Of a DNA stretch of 59,163 bases, positions 7,464 to 15,671 are shown piece after piece. Within the stretch, counting starts at the first letter, position 1, and the number at the start of each line of letters is the position of its first letter. The position numbers and the translations under genes are program-made. The DNA comes from an uncultured Pelagibacteraceae bacterium. GTDB taxonomy: Bacteria > Pseudomonadota > Alphaproteobacteria > Pelagibacterales > Pelagibacteraceae. Under the pieces are notes generated by a model. The model was not told the DNA's origin, made no database searches, and was given only the letters and a program-made list of their open reading frames with translations. The stretch spans positions 1-59,163 of the forward strand of contig CACIZC010000007.1 of assembly GCA_902591045.1 (NCBI GenBank). Direction: 5' to 3'.

Positions 7464-9902
7464 ATGAAATTTAAAAAATTAGAATTATCTGGATTTAAAT
7501 CATTTTTTGATAAAACTGTTTTTTTTATTGAAGATGGTCTAACTGGAATTGTGGGACCGAATGGATGTGGTAAATCAAATATTGTTGAAGCTTTAAGGTG
7601 GTGTATGGGAGAAACTTCAGCTAAAAGCATGAGAGGATCTGGCATGGAAGATGTGATCTTCTCGGGTACTTCAAATAGGCCTGCAAAAAATATTTCTGAA
7701 GTATCCATATTAATTGATAATTCAGAAAAAGATGGACAAGGACAGTATGTCGAATTGGACGAGGTTTTAATTAAAAGAAAAATTGAAAGAGATAAAGGAT
7801 CAAAATACTTTATAAATGATAAAGAGGTTCGGGCAAAGGATGCACAAACTTTTTTTGCTGATTTGTCTACAGGAGCGCATTCTCCTTCAATGATTAGCCA
7901 AGGCAGAATAGGAATGATCGTAACCGCAAAACCTTCTGAGAGAAAATCAGTTTTGGAAGAAGCTGCTGGAATATCTGGTATTCATTTGAGACGTCATGAA
8001 GCGGAAACAAGATTGCATGCATCTGAGAATAACTTAAAAAGAGCTGATGAACTAAAAAAACAACAAGAAAAACAACTTGAAAACTTAAAAAAACAAGCAG
8101 AGGAAGCGACTAGGTACAAAGAAATTTCACAAAAAATAAAAACAATTGAAGCTGGGCTTTATTATATAAAGTTAAAAGAAATAGAGGCAGAAACAAATCA
8201 AGTCAAAGAGAAGTCAAATGAAGTTGATGATGATATTAGCGCTATAAAAATTGATATAGATCATAAAAATTCATTAGTTGATGAAGAAAATAAAAAATTA
8301 CAACCATTAAGAGACAAAAAAATTCAAAATCTTTCTACATTGCAAAAAATCAACTTAGAAGTTGATAATTTAAATGAAGAAGAAAAAAGAGTAAAAGAAA
8401 TTAACACAAAGCTTCTGGGTAATATGAAATTAATAGAATCTGACTTGGAAAGAGAGAAGAGCATTTCTTTAGACGCATCATTGAATGAAAAAAGAATTTT
8501 AGATGAAAAGAACGAACTACTTAAAACTGAAAAAGAACTGCTTGAAACAGAATCCCAATCTAAAACTGATCTAAATTCTTCAAAGGATAAGTTAAAAAAT
8601 TTAAAAGAGCGGTTAAATAATTTGATTAGAGAAATAGAAAGCTACATCGATAGTGACAGGCAATTATCGAGAGATTTATTTGAAAATTTAAAGGGAATTG
8701 TTAATGAAATCACAGCTTCTCAAGAAGAATATGCCATTACTTTTGGAAAGAATGAATCAATTAGAAGTGACTCCTTTAAAAGAAAAGAAAGGATTAAAAA
8801 TATTGATCAAGAATTAGAAAATTGGAAAGACTTAAAATTAAATTCTGAAAAAATGATTTTAGAATTAAATGAAAGAAAAAATAAATTAATGAAAGAATTG
8901 GAAGAAAATCAAAAAAATCCTGAAAAAATAGCTATAACTAAAGGCCAAAATATTCAAAATATTGAGAATACAAAAAAACAAAACGAGGAACTTGAAATTG
9001 AAATTCAAAAAGCTGAAGAGAGATATAATCAGATGAATGACAACCTTCAAGCCATTCAAGAAAAATATACTTTGTTAAGAGAGAATAAGGCTAGATTTGA
9101 AGCAACAATTGAAGGAATTGACCAAAGAAAAATGGATCTGATTTATTTAATTAAGAATGAACTAAAAATTGAGAATGTAAATAATTTACTATCAATTTCT
9201 GATTTAATAAATATTGAAAAGCTACCCGATATTAAAGAGCAAGAAGATAAGCTCAATAACATGAAAAAAAATAGAGATGCATTAGGTTCTGTTAATTTAA
9301 GAGCTGATGTAGAAACTGAAAAATTTGAAACAACAATAAAAAAAATGGAAGAAGATAGAGCAGACCTTGTTTCAGCTATTGTAAAATTAAAAACAAGTAT
9401 AAATGAATTAAATCAAAGGGGAAGGGAAAGACTTTTAGAGGCATTTTCTAAAGTTAATAAAAAATTTAATGAGGTTTATACAAAACTCTTTAATGGCGGA
9501 AATGCTAAGCTTGAACTAGTGGATTCAGATGATCCTTTAGAGGCTGGATTAGAAATGCTGGTTTCTCCACCTGGAAAAAGGCTTCAATCCATAACTTTAT
9601 TATCTGGGGGGGAACAAGCCCTAACAGCTCTGTCTTTAATTTTTGCAGTTTTTTTAACAAATCCCTCACCAATTTGCGTTTTGGATGAAGTAGATGCTCC
9701 ATTGGACGATGCCAATGTAACACGTTTTTGTGCTTTGTTAGATGAATTAACAGAAATTACAAAAACTAAATTTATAATTATTACTCACCATGCTTTAACC
9801 ATGTCTCGAATGAATCGATTGTATGGGGTAACAATGCCAGAAAAAGGAATAAGTAAAATAGTAGCTGTGAATCTTGAAAAAGCTGAAGAGCTTGTAGCTT
9901 GA
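7464..9902 (+). CDS. smc: Chromosome segregation protein SMC, short form
   Basis: An 812-residue SMC ATPase that organises and helps segregate the chromosome. The N-terminal head has the Walker A motif GPNGCGKSNIVEALRWC near residue 31; the C-terminal head has the ABC signature LLSGGEQALTALSLIF and Walker B ICVLDEVDAPLDDANV, both matching alphaproteobacterial SMC closely. Between the heads lie about 480 residues of charged coiled coil. Most bacterial SMC proteins are about 1150-1200 residues and carry a globular hinge of 100-150 residues with Gly-rich motifs halfway; I find no such segment here. The partners ScpA and ScpB are not in the window. The gene is intact, with no sign of a deletion that breaks the frame. 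Confidence 0.93.
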   Translation: MKFKKLELSGFKSFFDKTVFFIEDGLTGIVGPNGCGKSNIVEALRWCMGETSAKSMRGSGMEDVIFSGTSNRPAKNISEVSILIDNSEKDGQGQYVELDEVLIKRKIERDKGSKYFINDKEVRAKDAQTFFADLSTGAHSPSMISQGRIGMIVTAKPSERKSVLEEAAGISGIHLRRHEAETRLHASENNLKRADELKKQQEKQLENLKKQAEEATRYKEISQKIKTIEAGLYYIKLKEIEAETNQVKEKSNEVDDDISAIKIDIDHKNSLVDEENKKLQPLRDKKIQNLSTLQKINLEVDNLNEEEKRVKEINTKLLGNMKLIESDLEREKSISLDASLNEKRILDEKNELLKTEKELLETESQSKTDLNSSKDKLKNLKERLNNLIREIESYIDSDRQLSRDLFENLKGIVNEITASQEEYAITFGKNESIRSDSFKRKERIKNIDQELENWKDLKLNSEKMILELNERKNKLMKELEENQKNPEKIAITKGQNIQNIENTKKQNEELEIEIQKAEERYNQMNDNLQAIQEKYTLLRENKARFEATIEGIDQRKMDLIYLIKNELKIENVNNLLSISDLINIEKLPDIKEQEDKLNNMKKNRDALGSVNLRADVETEKFETTIKKMEEDRADLVSAIVKLKTSINELNQRGRERLLEAFSKVNKKFNEVYTKLFNGGNAKLELVDSDDPLEAGLEMLVSPPGKRLQSITLLSGGEQALTALSLIFAVFLTNPSPICVLDEVDAPLDDANVTRFCALLDELTEITKTKFIIITHHALTMSRMNRLYGVTMPEKGISKIVAVNLEKAEELVA

Positions 9903-9906
9903 TAAG

Positions 9907-10188
9907 ATGAGTGACTTGAATAATTTTAAAACTCGCCTAAAAATTGCAAAATCAAAATTAGATGAAAGAAATTTAAGTAAAAATAGCGAAAAAAGTATTT
10001 TTTTAGGAAATGCCTTTAAGCTGGGTACCGAACTTATTGCTGCGGTTGCAGTTGGGACAATTATTGGGTTTATTTTAGATAGTTGGTTTGATACTAAACC
10101 AATATTAATTATTATTTTTTTTCTTTTTGGAGCTGTGGCAGGAATTTGGAATGTCATAAAAGCTGCTAAAAGAATGCAAAAGAACTGA
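9907..10188 (+). CDS. atpI: ATP synthase protein I (AtpI-like)
   Basis: A 93-residue membrane protein at the head of the F0 genes. A charged N-terminal third is followed by two hydrophobic helices, about residues 36-56 and 62-80, with the Gly-rich turn GTIIGFILDSWFDTKP between them. AtpI-type proteins help assemble the c-ring and are not part of the finished enzyme. The first gene of the alphaproteobacterial F0 operon is normally of this kind. It starts 4 nt after the smc stop and ends 12 nt before atpB. Confidence 0.85.
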   Translation: MSDLNNFKTRLKIAKSKLDERNLSKNSEKSIFLGNAFKLGTELIAAVAVGTIIGFILDSWFDTKPILIIIFFLFGAVAGIWNVIKAAKRMQKN

Positions 10189-10200
10189 GGAATATAAATA

Positions 10201-10935
10201 ATGGCAGCTAATCCGATGCACCAATTTACTGTCTATAAAATTGGTCCAAAAATAGAAATAATGGGTATCGACCTTTCATTTACAAATGCAAGCTTATTTA
10301 TGTTGATCAGTGCAGTTTTAATTCTTTTGCTATTAACATTTGGAACAAATGAAAAAAAACTTATTCCTTCTAAAGTCCAGCTTTTATCCGAAACCCTTTA
10401 TAATTTTATTGCAAAAATGATAAGTGATACTGCAGGTAAGAAAGCAAAACCTTATTTTCCTTTTATTTTTAGTTTATTCGTTTTTATATTATTCTGTAAC
10501 ATGTTGGGAATGCTCCCATATTCATTTACTGTAACTAGCCATATAATCGTGACTTTAACTTTTGCATTATTTATTTTTATTGGCGTAACTATTGTTGGTT
10601 TTACAATTCATGGATTTAAATATTTAAAAATATTTGTTCCAAGTGGTGTGCCAATAGTTCTTTTGCCAATTATATCTATAATTGAAATAATTTCTTATTT
10701 AAGTAGGCCGGTAAGTTTATCTGTAAGGCTATTTGCTAATATGATGGCTGGACACACAATGCTAAAAGTTTTTGGTGGTTTTGTTATAAGTTTAGGTTTG
10801 ATAGGAGGTTGGTTGCCTCTAACTTTTTCGGTTGCATTAACTGGTCTGGAAATTTTAGTAGCATTTTTACAGGCATATGTGTTTGCAATTTTAACCTGTA
10901 TTTATTTAAATGACGCTTTAAATTTACATCATTAA
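10201..10935 (+). CDS. atpB: ATP synthase F0 subunit a
   Basis: A 244-residue polytopic membrane protein that forms the two proton half-channels against the c-ring. The essential Arg lies in the helix LSVRLFANMMAGH, and the following helix GLEILVAFLQAYVFAILT carries the usual polar Gln and acidic residues. The N-terminus MHQFTVYKIG is the standard start of alphaproteobacterial subunit a. Length is normal. It is followed by atpE after 29 nt that contain an unusually strong ribosome-binding site. Confidence 0.96.
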   Translation: MAANPMHQFTVYKIGPKIEIMGIDLSFTNASLFMLISAVLILLLLTFGTNEKKLIPSKVQLLSETLYNFIAKMISDTAGKKAKPYFPFIFSLFVFILFCNMLGMLPYSFTVTSHIIVTLTFALFIFIGVTIVGFTIHGFKYLKIFVPSGVPIVLLPIISIIEIISYLSRPVSLSVRLFANMMAGHTMLKVFGGFVISLGLIGGWLPLTFSVALTGLEILVAFLQAYVFAILTCIYLNDALNLHH

Positions 10936-10954
10936 CATTAACAATAACAAAAAA

Positions 10955-10960
10955 AGGAGG
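10955..10960 (+). promoter_or_regulatory. Strong Shine-Dalgarno site of atpE
   Basis: AGGAGG stands 4 nt before the atpE ATG, inside an A-rich leader. Most genes in this window have weak or no recognisable ribosome-binding site, so this one stands out. It fits the need for about ten copies of subunit c per enzyme compared with one of subunit a from the same message. Confidence 0.75.
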
Positions 10961-10964
10961 AAAA

Positions 10965-11192
10965 ATGGAACTAGAAGCAGCAAAAATGATAGGAGCGGGA
11001 TTAGCCGCGATTGCTCTAGCTGGTGCAGGTGTTGGTATTGGAATAATTTTTGGAAATTATTTGTCTGGTGCTATGAGAAACCCTTCAGCAGCTCAAAAAC
11101 AGTTTCCTAATTTGCTTTTAGGATTTGCACTTGCTGAAGCTACTGGTTTATTTGGGCTTGTTGTTGCCCTTATAATACTTTTTGCTTTTTAA
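10965..11192 (+). CDS. atpE: ATP synthase F0 subunit c
   Basis: A 75-residue hairpin of two membrane helices that builds the rotating c-ring. Helix 1 has the small-residue packing pattern GAGVGIGIIFG, the polar loop is MRNPSAAQKQ, and helix 2 carries the ion-binding Glu in FALAEATGLFGLVVA. The residues around the Glu are those of proton-binding rings of Alphaproteobacteria rather than the sodium motif. It follows atpB and precedes the two b-type subunits. Confidence 0.97.
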   Translation: MELEAAKMIGAGLAAIALAGAGVGIGIIFGNYLSGAMRNPSAAQKQFPNLLLGFALAEATGLFGLVVALIILFAF

Positions 11193-11204
11193 TTATTAGA
11201 AAGC

Positions 11205-11771
11205 ATGAAAAAAATATTTTGCTTAATAATACTTTGTGCATACTATGAGCGCAATGTGTTGGCGGCTGAGGCAGGTATGCCTCAGCTTGATCCAGCCTAT
11301 TGGCCATCTCAAGCATTTTGGTTGATAGTTATTTTTTCTTTAATTTATATTTTAATTTCTAAAATCTTTATTCCCAAAATTAAAAGTAATCTTGATTTAA
11401 GAGAAGACAAAATACGAAAAGATTTGGAAGAAGCAAAAATGCTTAAAGAAGAATCTGAAAAAAAATTAAAAAAATACAACTCTTTAATTCAAGCTGGCAA
11501 AATCGAAGTAAAAAAAATTATTGCAGATGGAAGAGAAAAATTGAATAATGATATTCAACAAAAGAGAAGAGAAATAGAAGAAAAGATTGAAAAAGAAACT
11601 AAAAGTGCAGAAAAAGAAATTATAAACTTTAAAAAAAATTCTATAAATAAAATAAGCTCAATATCAGAAGAAGTTGCATCTAATTTGGTAAAAGATATAT
11701 TTGGAGAATCGCCTAATGCCAGCAGTGTTAAGGCAACTATTTCTCAAATAGTAAAGGATAGTAAAATTTAA
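11205..11771 (+). CDS. atpG: ATP synthase F0 subunit b'
   Basis: A 188-residue stator subunit. After a short hydrophobic start that may act as a signal (ending near residue 20, LAAEAG), there is one membrane helix, about residues 37-55, and then a long charged coiled coil reaching to the end. The motif PQLDPAYWPSQAFWLIVIF at the start of the helix is typical of the b' form that Alphaproteobacteria carry in addition to b. It starts 12 nt after atpE and ends 2 nt before atpF. The symbol is used for b' in several alphaproteobacterial annotations; atpX is an alternative. Confidence 0.9.
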   Translation: MKKIFCLIILCAYYERNVLAAEAGMPQLDPAYWPSQAFWLIVIFSLIYILISKIFIPKIKSNLDLREDKIRKDLEEAKMLKEESEKKLKKYNSLIQAGKIEVKKIIADGREKLNNDIQQKRREIEEKIEKETKSAEKEIINFKKNSINKISSISEEVASNLVKDIFGESPNASSVKATISQIVKDSKI

Positions 11772-11773
11772 TT

Positions 11774-12271
11774 ATGAATATTGATGCTACATTTTGGGTT
11801 GCAATATCTTTCTTTATTTTTGTTGGAGTAATTTTTTATTTTAAAGTTCCACAAAAAATAAATAAATCTTTAGACGAAAGTATAAAAAAAATTAAAGAAG
11901 AAATTGAGAATGCAGAAAAACTGAAAGATGAAGCTAAAAACATATTGAGTGAACATGAGAGTAAAATAAGTAAATCTAAAAATGAAATTAACTTAATGAT
12001 GCAAAAAGCTAAAAATGAATTAGAAAAAAATATAATTAAAACTAACGAAGAATTTCACAGCGCTATAGAAAATAGGAAAAAAATAGCAGAAGAGAAAATA
12101 AAACAACTTAAAACACAGGCAATAAAAGATGTAAAAAATTCTTCTGTAAAAATTGCAGTTCAAGCTGTTGAGACAATCATTAAAAATTCAATTGATAAGA
12201 AAAAGCTTGATAAAATTTATATTTCAAGCATTGAAGAGACAAAAAAGATTTTAAAAAACAAATCTATCTAG
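11774..12271 (+). CDS. atpF: ATP synthase F0 subunit b
   Basis: A 165-residue stator subunit with one N-terminal membrane helix (ATFWVAISFFIFVGVIFYF, residues 5-23) followed by a continuous Lys/Glu-rich coiled coil that connects F0 to F1. Sequence and length are normal for the alphaproteobacterial b subunit. It is the last F0 gene; the F1 genes are not in the window. The next gene, crtI, starts 16 nt later on the same strand with no terminator between them. Confidence 0.93.
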   Translation: MNIDATFWVAISFFIFVGVIFYFKVPQKINKSLDESIKKIKEEIENAEKLKDEAKNILSEHESKISKSKNEINLMMQKAKNELEKNIIKTNEEFHSAIENRKKIAEEKIKQLKTQAIKDVKNSSVKIAVQAVETIIKNSIDKKKLDKIYISSIEETKKILKNKSI

Positions 12272-12287
12272 AGTAAGATCAAGGCAT

Positions 12288-13751
12288 ATGACAAAAAAGG
12301 TTATTGTTGTCGGATCGGGATTCGGAGGTCTGGCTTCTGCTCTTAGATTAAAATCAAAAGGTTATGATGTTTCTCTTTTTGAAAAACATCCTGATCTAGG
12401 TGGTAGGGCAAGAGTTTTTAAAAAAGGAAATTTCATTTTTGATGCTGGACCCACAGTTATAACTGCACCACATTTGTTAAGTGAACTCTTTGAGTTATTT
12501 GGCAAAGATATAAAAAAATACGTTCGTATAACACCCTTAAAACTTTGGTATAGATTTATTTTTAACGATGGTTCTAAATTTAATTACTCTGGTGATGAAA
12601 AGATAATGGAAAAGGAAATAGGAAAAATATATTCTAAAGACATAGATGGTTACAAAAAATTATTGGCCTTTACTTCAAAAATTTTTGACAAGGGTTTTAC
12701 AGAGCTTGCTTCTGTGCCTTTTAATAATTTTGTCTTCATGTCAAAACAAGTCCCTTCTTTATTAAAGTTAAAAAGCTATCAATCAGTATATTCTTTGGTC
12801 AGTAATTTTGTTGAAAACGATAAGATTAGAAGAGTACTTAGCATGCACCCTTTGCTTGTAGGTGGCAACCCTTTTACTACCACTTCAATTTATACATTAA
12901 TTTTGTTTTTAGAAAAAAAATGGGGAATTCATTATGCCATTGGCGGAACAGGTAAAATAATAGAGGCGTTGGAAACTCTAATGAAAGAAGAAGGTATTAA
13001 AATACACAAAGATACTGAGATTGAAGAAATCTTAATACAAGAAAAAAAAGTTACGGGCATTAAAAGTAAAGGCCAGATACACAATTGTAATTACTTAATA
13101 TGTAACTCAGATCCTCCGTATGTTTACAATAATATAATCAAAAATAAAAAAGACTATAATTTTCTGTTTAATTTAAAATTAAAAAGAATGAGCTACTCAA
13201 TGGGACTATTTGTATACTACTTTGGAACTAAAAAAAAATATGAAGATGTAGCTCACCATACAATATGTTTTGGAAAAAGTTATAGGGAGCATTTACATAA
13301 AATTTTTAGTAAAAAAATATTATCTGAAGATATAAGTTTTTACCTACATAGACCTTCTGCTACAGATCCCAGTATGGCGCCTGAAAATCATGATGCTTTT
13401 TATGTTTTAGTTCCTGTGCCAAATAATCTTTCCAAAATAGATTGGAAGATCGAGGGGAGAAAATTTAAAAACCTTGTTATTAAAAAAATGAGTGAAACAG
13501 TTTTGCCTAATTTAAAAGATAACATTGTCGAAGATTTCTATTTGACTCCAGACTATTTCGAAAAAGAATTATCAACGCTTCATGGCTCGGGATTTTCTAT
13601 ACAACCTAAATTGACGCAGTCTGCTTATTTTAGATTTCATAACCAATCAGAGATATTTAAAAATCTTTATTTTGTAGGAGCAGGAACACATCCAGGTGCC
13701 GGTGTTCCAGGCGTGTTATCGTCTGCAAAAATTTTGGACAAAATTTTATAA
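12288..13751 (+). CDS. crtI: Phytoene desaturase
   Basis: A 487-residue FAD enzyme that converts phytoene to lycopene in four desaturation steps. The N-terminal dinucleotide motif GSGFGGLASALRLKSKGYDV begins near residue 8, followed by FEKHPDLGGRARV; the C-terminal FAD motif is LYFVGAGTHPGAGVPGVLSS. Both are diagnostic for the bacterial CrtI family. Length is normal. It is the first gene of a four-gene carotenoid cassette and shares its last base with the first base of crtB, so the two are translationally coupled. Confidence 0.95.
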   Translation: MTKKVIVVGSGFGGLASALRLKSKGYDVSLFEKHPDLGGRARVFKKGNFIFDAGPTVITAPHLLSELFELFGKDIKKYVRITPLKLWYRFIFNDGSKFNYSGDEKIMEKEIGKIYSKDIDGYKKLLAFTSKIFDKGFTELASVPFNNFVFMSKQVPSLLKLKSYQSVYSLVSNFVENDKIRRVLSMHPLLVGGNPFTTTSIYTLILFLEKKWGIHYAIGGTGKIIEALETLMKEEGIKIHKDTEIEEILIQEKKVTGIKSKGQIHNCNYLICNSDPPYVYNNIIKNKKDYNFLFNLKLKRMSYSMGLFVYYFGTKKKYEDVAHHTICFGKSYREHLHKIFSKKILSEDISFYLHRPSATDPSMAPENHDAFYVLVPVPNNLSKIDWKIEGRKFKNLVIKKMSETVLPNLKDNIVEDFYLTPDYFEKELSTLHGSGFSIQPKLTQSAYFRFHNQSEIFKNLYFVGAGTHPGAGVPGVLSSAKILDKIL

Positions 13752-14614
13752 TGATTACAAAAAATTATTTATCAATTTATGCAAAATCTTTTAATTGGTC
13801 TGGATTTTTTTTACCAAAAAAGATTTATTCTAAATGTTCTAAATTATACGATTTTTGTAGAACGATAGATAATATTGCAGATCAAAATGTTGATTTGGAA
13901 ATTAAAAAAAAAGAGCTTGGAGAATTTAAAATTAAATTTGAAAAAAAAAACCAACAAGATTCTGTAATAAAAAATATGTGGGATTTAATGGATGAGTTTA
14001 ATATTTCAAAAAAAATAGTGGACGATTTATTTGACGGAATAAAATCTGATCTTAAACAAGAAGTTAGAATAAAAACAGAAAAAGAACTATTAGTTTATTC
14101 TTACAGAGTTGCTGGAACAGTGGGTTTAATGATGGCAAAAATATTTGGTGTTAAGAAAAAAGAATCCCTACAAAGAGCCATTGATTTAGGAATTGCAATG
14201 CAGCTTACAAATATTTCGAGAGATGTTGTAGAAGATGAAAAAAAAAATAGAACTTATTTAATAAAAAACTCACAAGATACAATGTTGGATATAAAAAATA
14301 TTGTCTCTAAAGCTGATTCTTTCTACGATAGCTCTTTTGTTGGTATAAAGGACATTCCTCTTAATTGTCGTTTTTCAATAGTTGTTGCTAGAAGAGTTTA
14401 CAGACAAATAGGAAAAAAAATCTTACAAAAAAAAGATATTGATAGTTATAGGAGGGCCGGAAGAATTTATGTATCAAGTTTTGGAAAAATAATTCAAACA
14501 ATTTTTTCTTTGTTAGATTTAATAATGCTTTTTTTTATAAAACCAAGAAAACATGAAAAAGAAAATGAGTATAATTTAATTAATGAAGATATAAGTTTAA
14601 ATGAAAGAATTTGA
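13751..14614 (+). CDS. crtB: Phytoene synthase
   Basis: A 287-residue enzyme that condenses two geranylgeranyl diphosphates into phytoene. The two Asp-rich metal-binding motifs are present: the first near residue 38 (FCRTIDNIAD) and the second in QLTNISRDVVEDEKKNRTYL near residue 154. VAGTVGLMMAKIFG between them is a family signature. It overlaps crtI by 1 nt and crtY by 14 nt. The geranylgeranyl diphosphate synthase gene that would feed it (crtE) is not in the window. Confidence 0.95.
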   Translation: MITKNYLSIYAKSFNWSGFFLPKKIYSKCSKLYDFCRTIDNIADQNVDLEIKKKELGEFKIKFEKKNQQDSVIKNMWDLMDEFNISKKIVDDLFDGIKSDLKQEVRIKTEKELLVYSYRVAGTVGLMMAKIFGVKKKESLQRAIDLGIAMQLTNISRDVVEDEKKNRTYLIKNSQDTMLDIKNIVSKADSFYDSSFVGIKDIPLNCRFSIVVARRVYRQIGKKILQKKDIDSYRRAGRIYVSSFGKIIQTIFSLLDLIMLFFIKPRKHEKENEYNLINEDISLNERI

Positions 14615-15671
14615 TTATATAATTATTGGTGGCGGATGTGCAGGTTTATCTCTTGCCTATGAATTAGATCTTTATCAAAAACTAAATAAAAAAACACTTG
14701 CAATAGTTGAACCAAGAACAGAGTACAAGAGAGACAAAACCTGGTCTTTTTGGAAAGTTAGTCCTCATAATTTTGAAGACTGTGTTAAAAAAAATTGGAA
14801 AGAATTTTCTATAAAAACACCTTCCGATTCTAAAGTTATTAAATGTGATAATTTTCCCTATCAAAGTATTGATAGTGGGCTTTTTTACAATAAAATTAAT
14901 AAAAAATTAGTAAAAAATAAAAATATTAAATTTTTTAAAAATATTAAAGATTTGAATACAGAAAATTCTTTTATCTTTAACAGTGTGTCTTCATTACAAG
15001 ATAGTGGGTCAAATCTCTGGCAACATTTTCATGGAATTGAAATTGAAACTAATGAAGAATTTTTTAATGACACTACTTTAAATTTAATGGATTTTGATTG
15101 TGATCAAAGAAATAATGTTCATTTCTTTTATGTTTTACCTTTTAGCAAAAATAAAGCAATGATCGAAACCACTTGGTTGTCTAAAAAAGACAATTCTCTA
15201 AAAGATTACGAATCTCAAATAAAAAGCTATATTAATCGTTTGGGTTTAAAAGATTACAAAATAAATTTTAAAGAAGAAGGAGCCATTCCTCTTTTTCATC
15301 CTATTAATGGGAAAGAAAAGAATAAGATAAATATTGGAACAGCTGGTGGCATGACAAGATTAAGTACCGGTTATACATTTCTTAATATTCAAGAACATAG
15401 TAAATATATAAGAATGAACATTGAAAATATTCAAAATACAAAAAAATACGAAATAGGAAAAAAATATCAGTTTTTAGATAAAATATTTTTAAGAGTTATA
15501 AAAAAACATCCAGAAAAAATGCCAGATATATTCTCCAATATGTTCGGCACATCTTACAGCGCTGCTATTAAATTTTTATCAAACAAAAGTAATATTTTAG
15601 AAGATTTGTCTATAATTTTAAAAATGCCAAAATGGATATTTATTAAGTCTATTTTAATTAAAAATGATTAA
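14601..15671 (+). CDS. crtY: Lycopene beta-cyclase
   Basis: A 356-residue flavoprotein that closes both ends of lycopene to give beta-carotene. The N-terminal motif DYIIIGGGCAGLSLAYEL (residues 4-21) is the dinucleotide site of the CrtY family, and AGGMTRLSTGYTFLNIQEHS near residue 250 is the conserved C-terminal motif. KTWSFW near residue 47 is another family signature. It overlaps crtB by 14 nt and blh by 8 nt. Confidence 0.94.
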   Translation: MKEFDYIIIGGGCAGLSLAYELDLYQKLNKKTLAIVEPRTEYKRDKTWSFWKVSPHNFEDCVKKNWKEFSIKTPSDSKVIKCDNFPYQSIDSGLFYNKINKKLVKNKNIKFFKNIKDLNTENSFIFNSVSSLQDSGSNLWQHFHGIEIETNEEFFNDTTLNLMDFDCDQRNNVHFFYVLPFSKNKAMIETTWLSKKDNSLKDYESQIKSYINRLGLKDYKINFKEEGAIPLFHPINGKEKNKINIGTAGGMTRLSTGYTFLNIQEHSKYIRMNIENIQNTKKYEIGKKYQFLDKIFLRVIKKHPEKMPDIFSNMFGTSYSAAIKFLSNKSNILEDLSIILKMPKWIFIKSILIKND

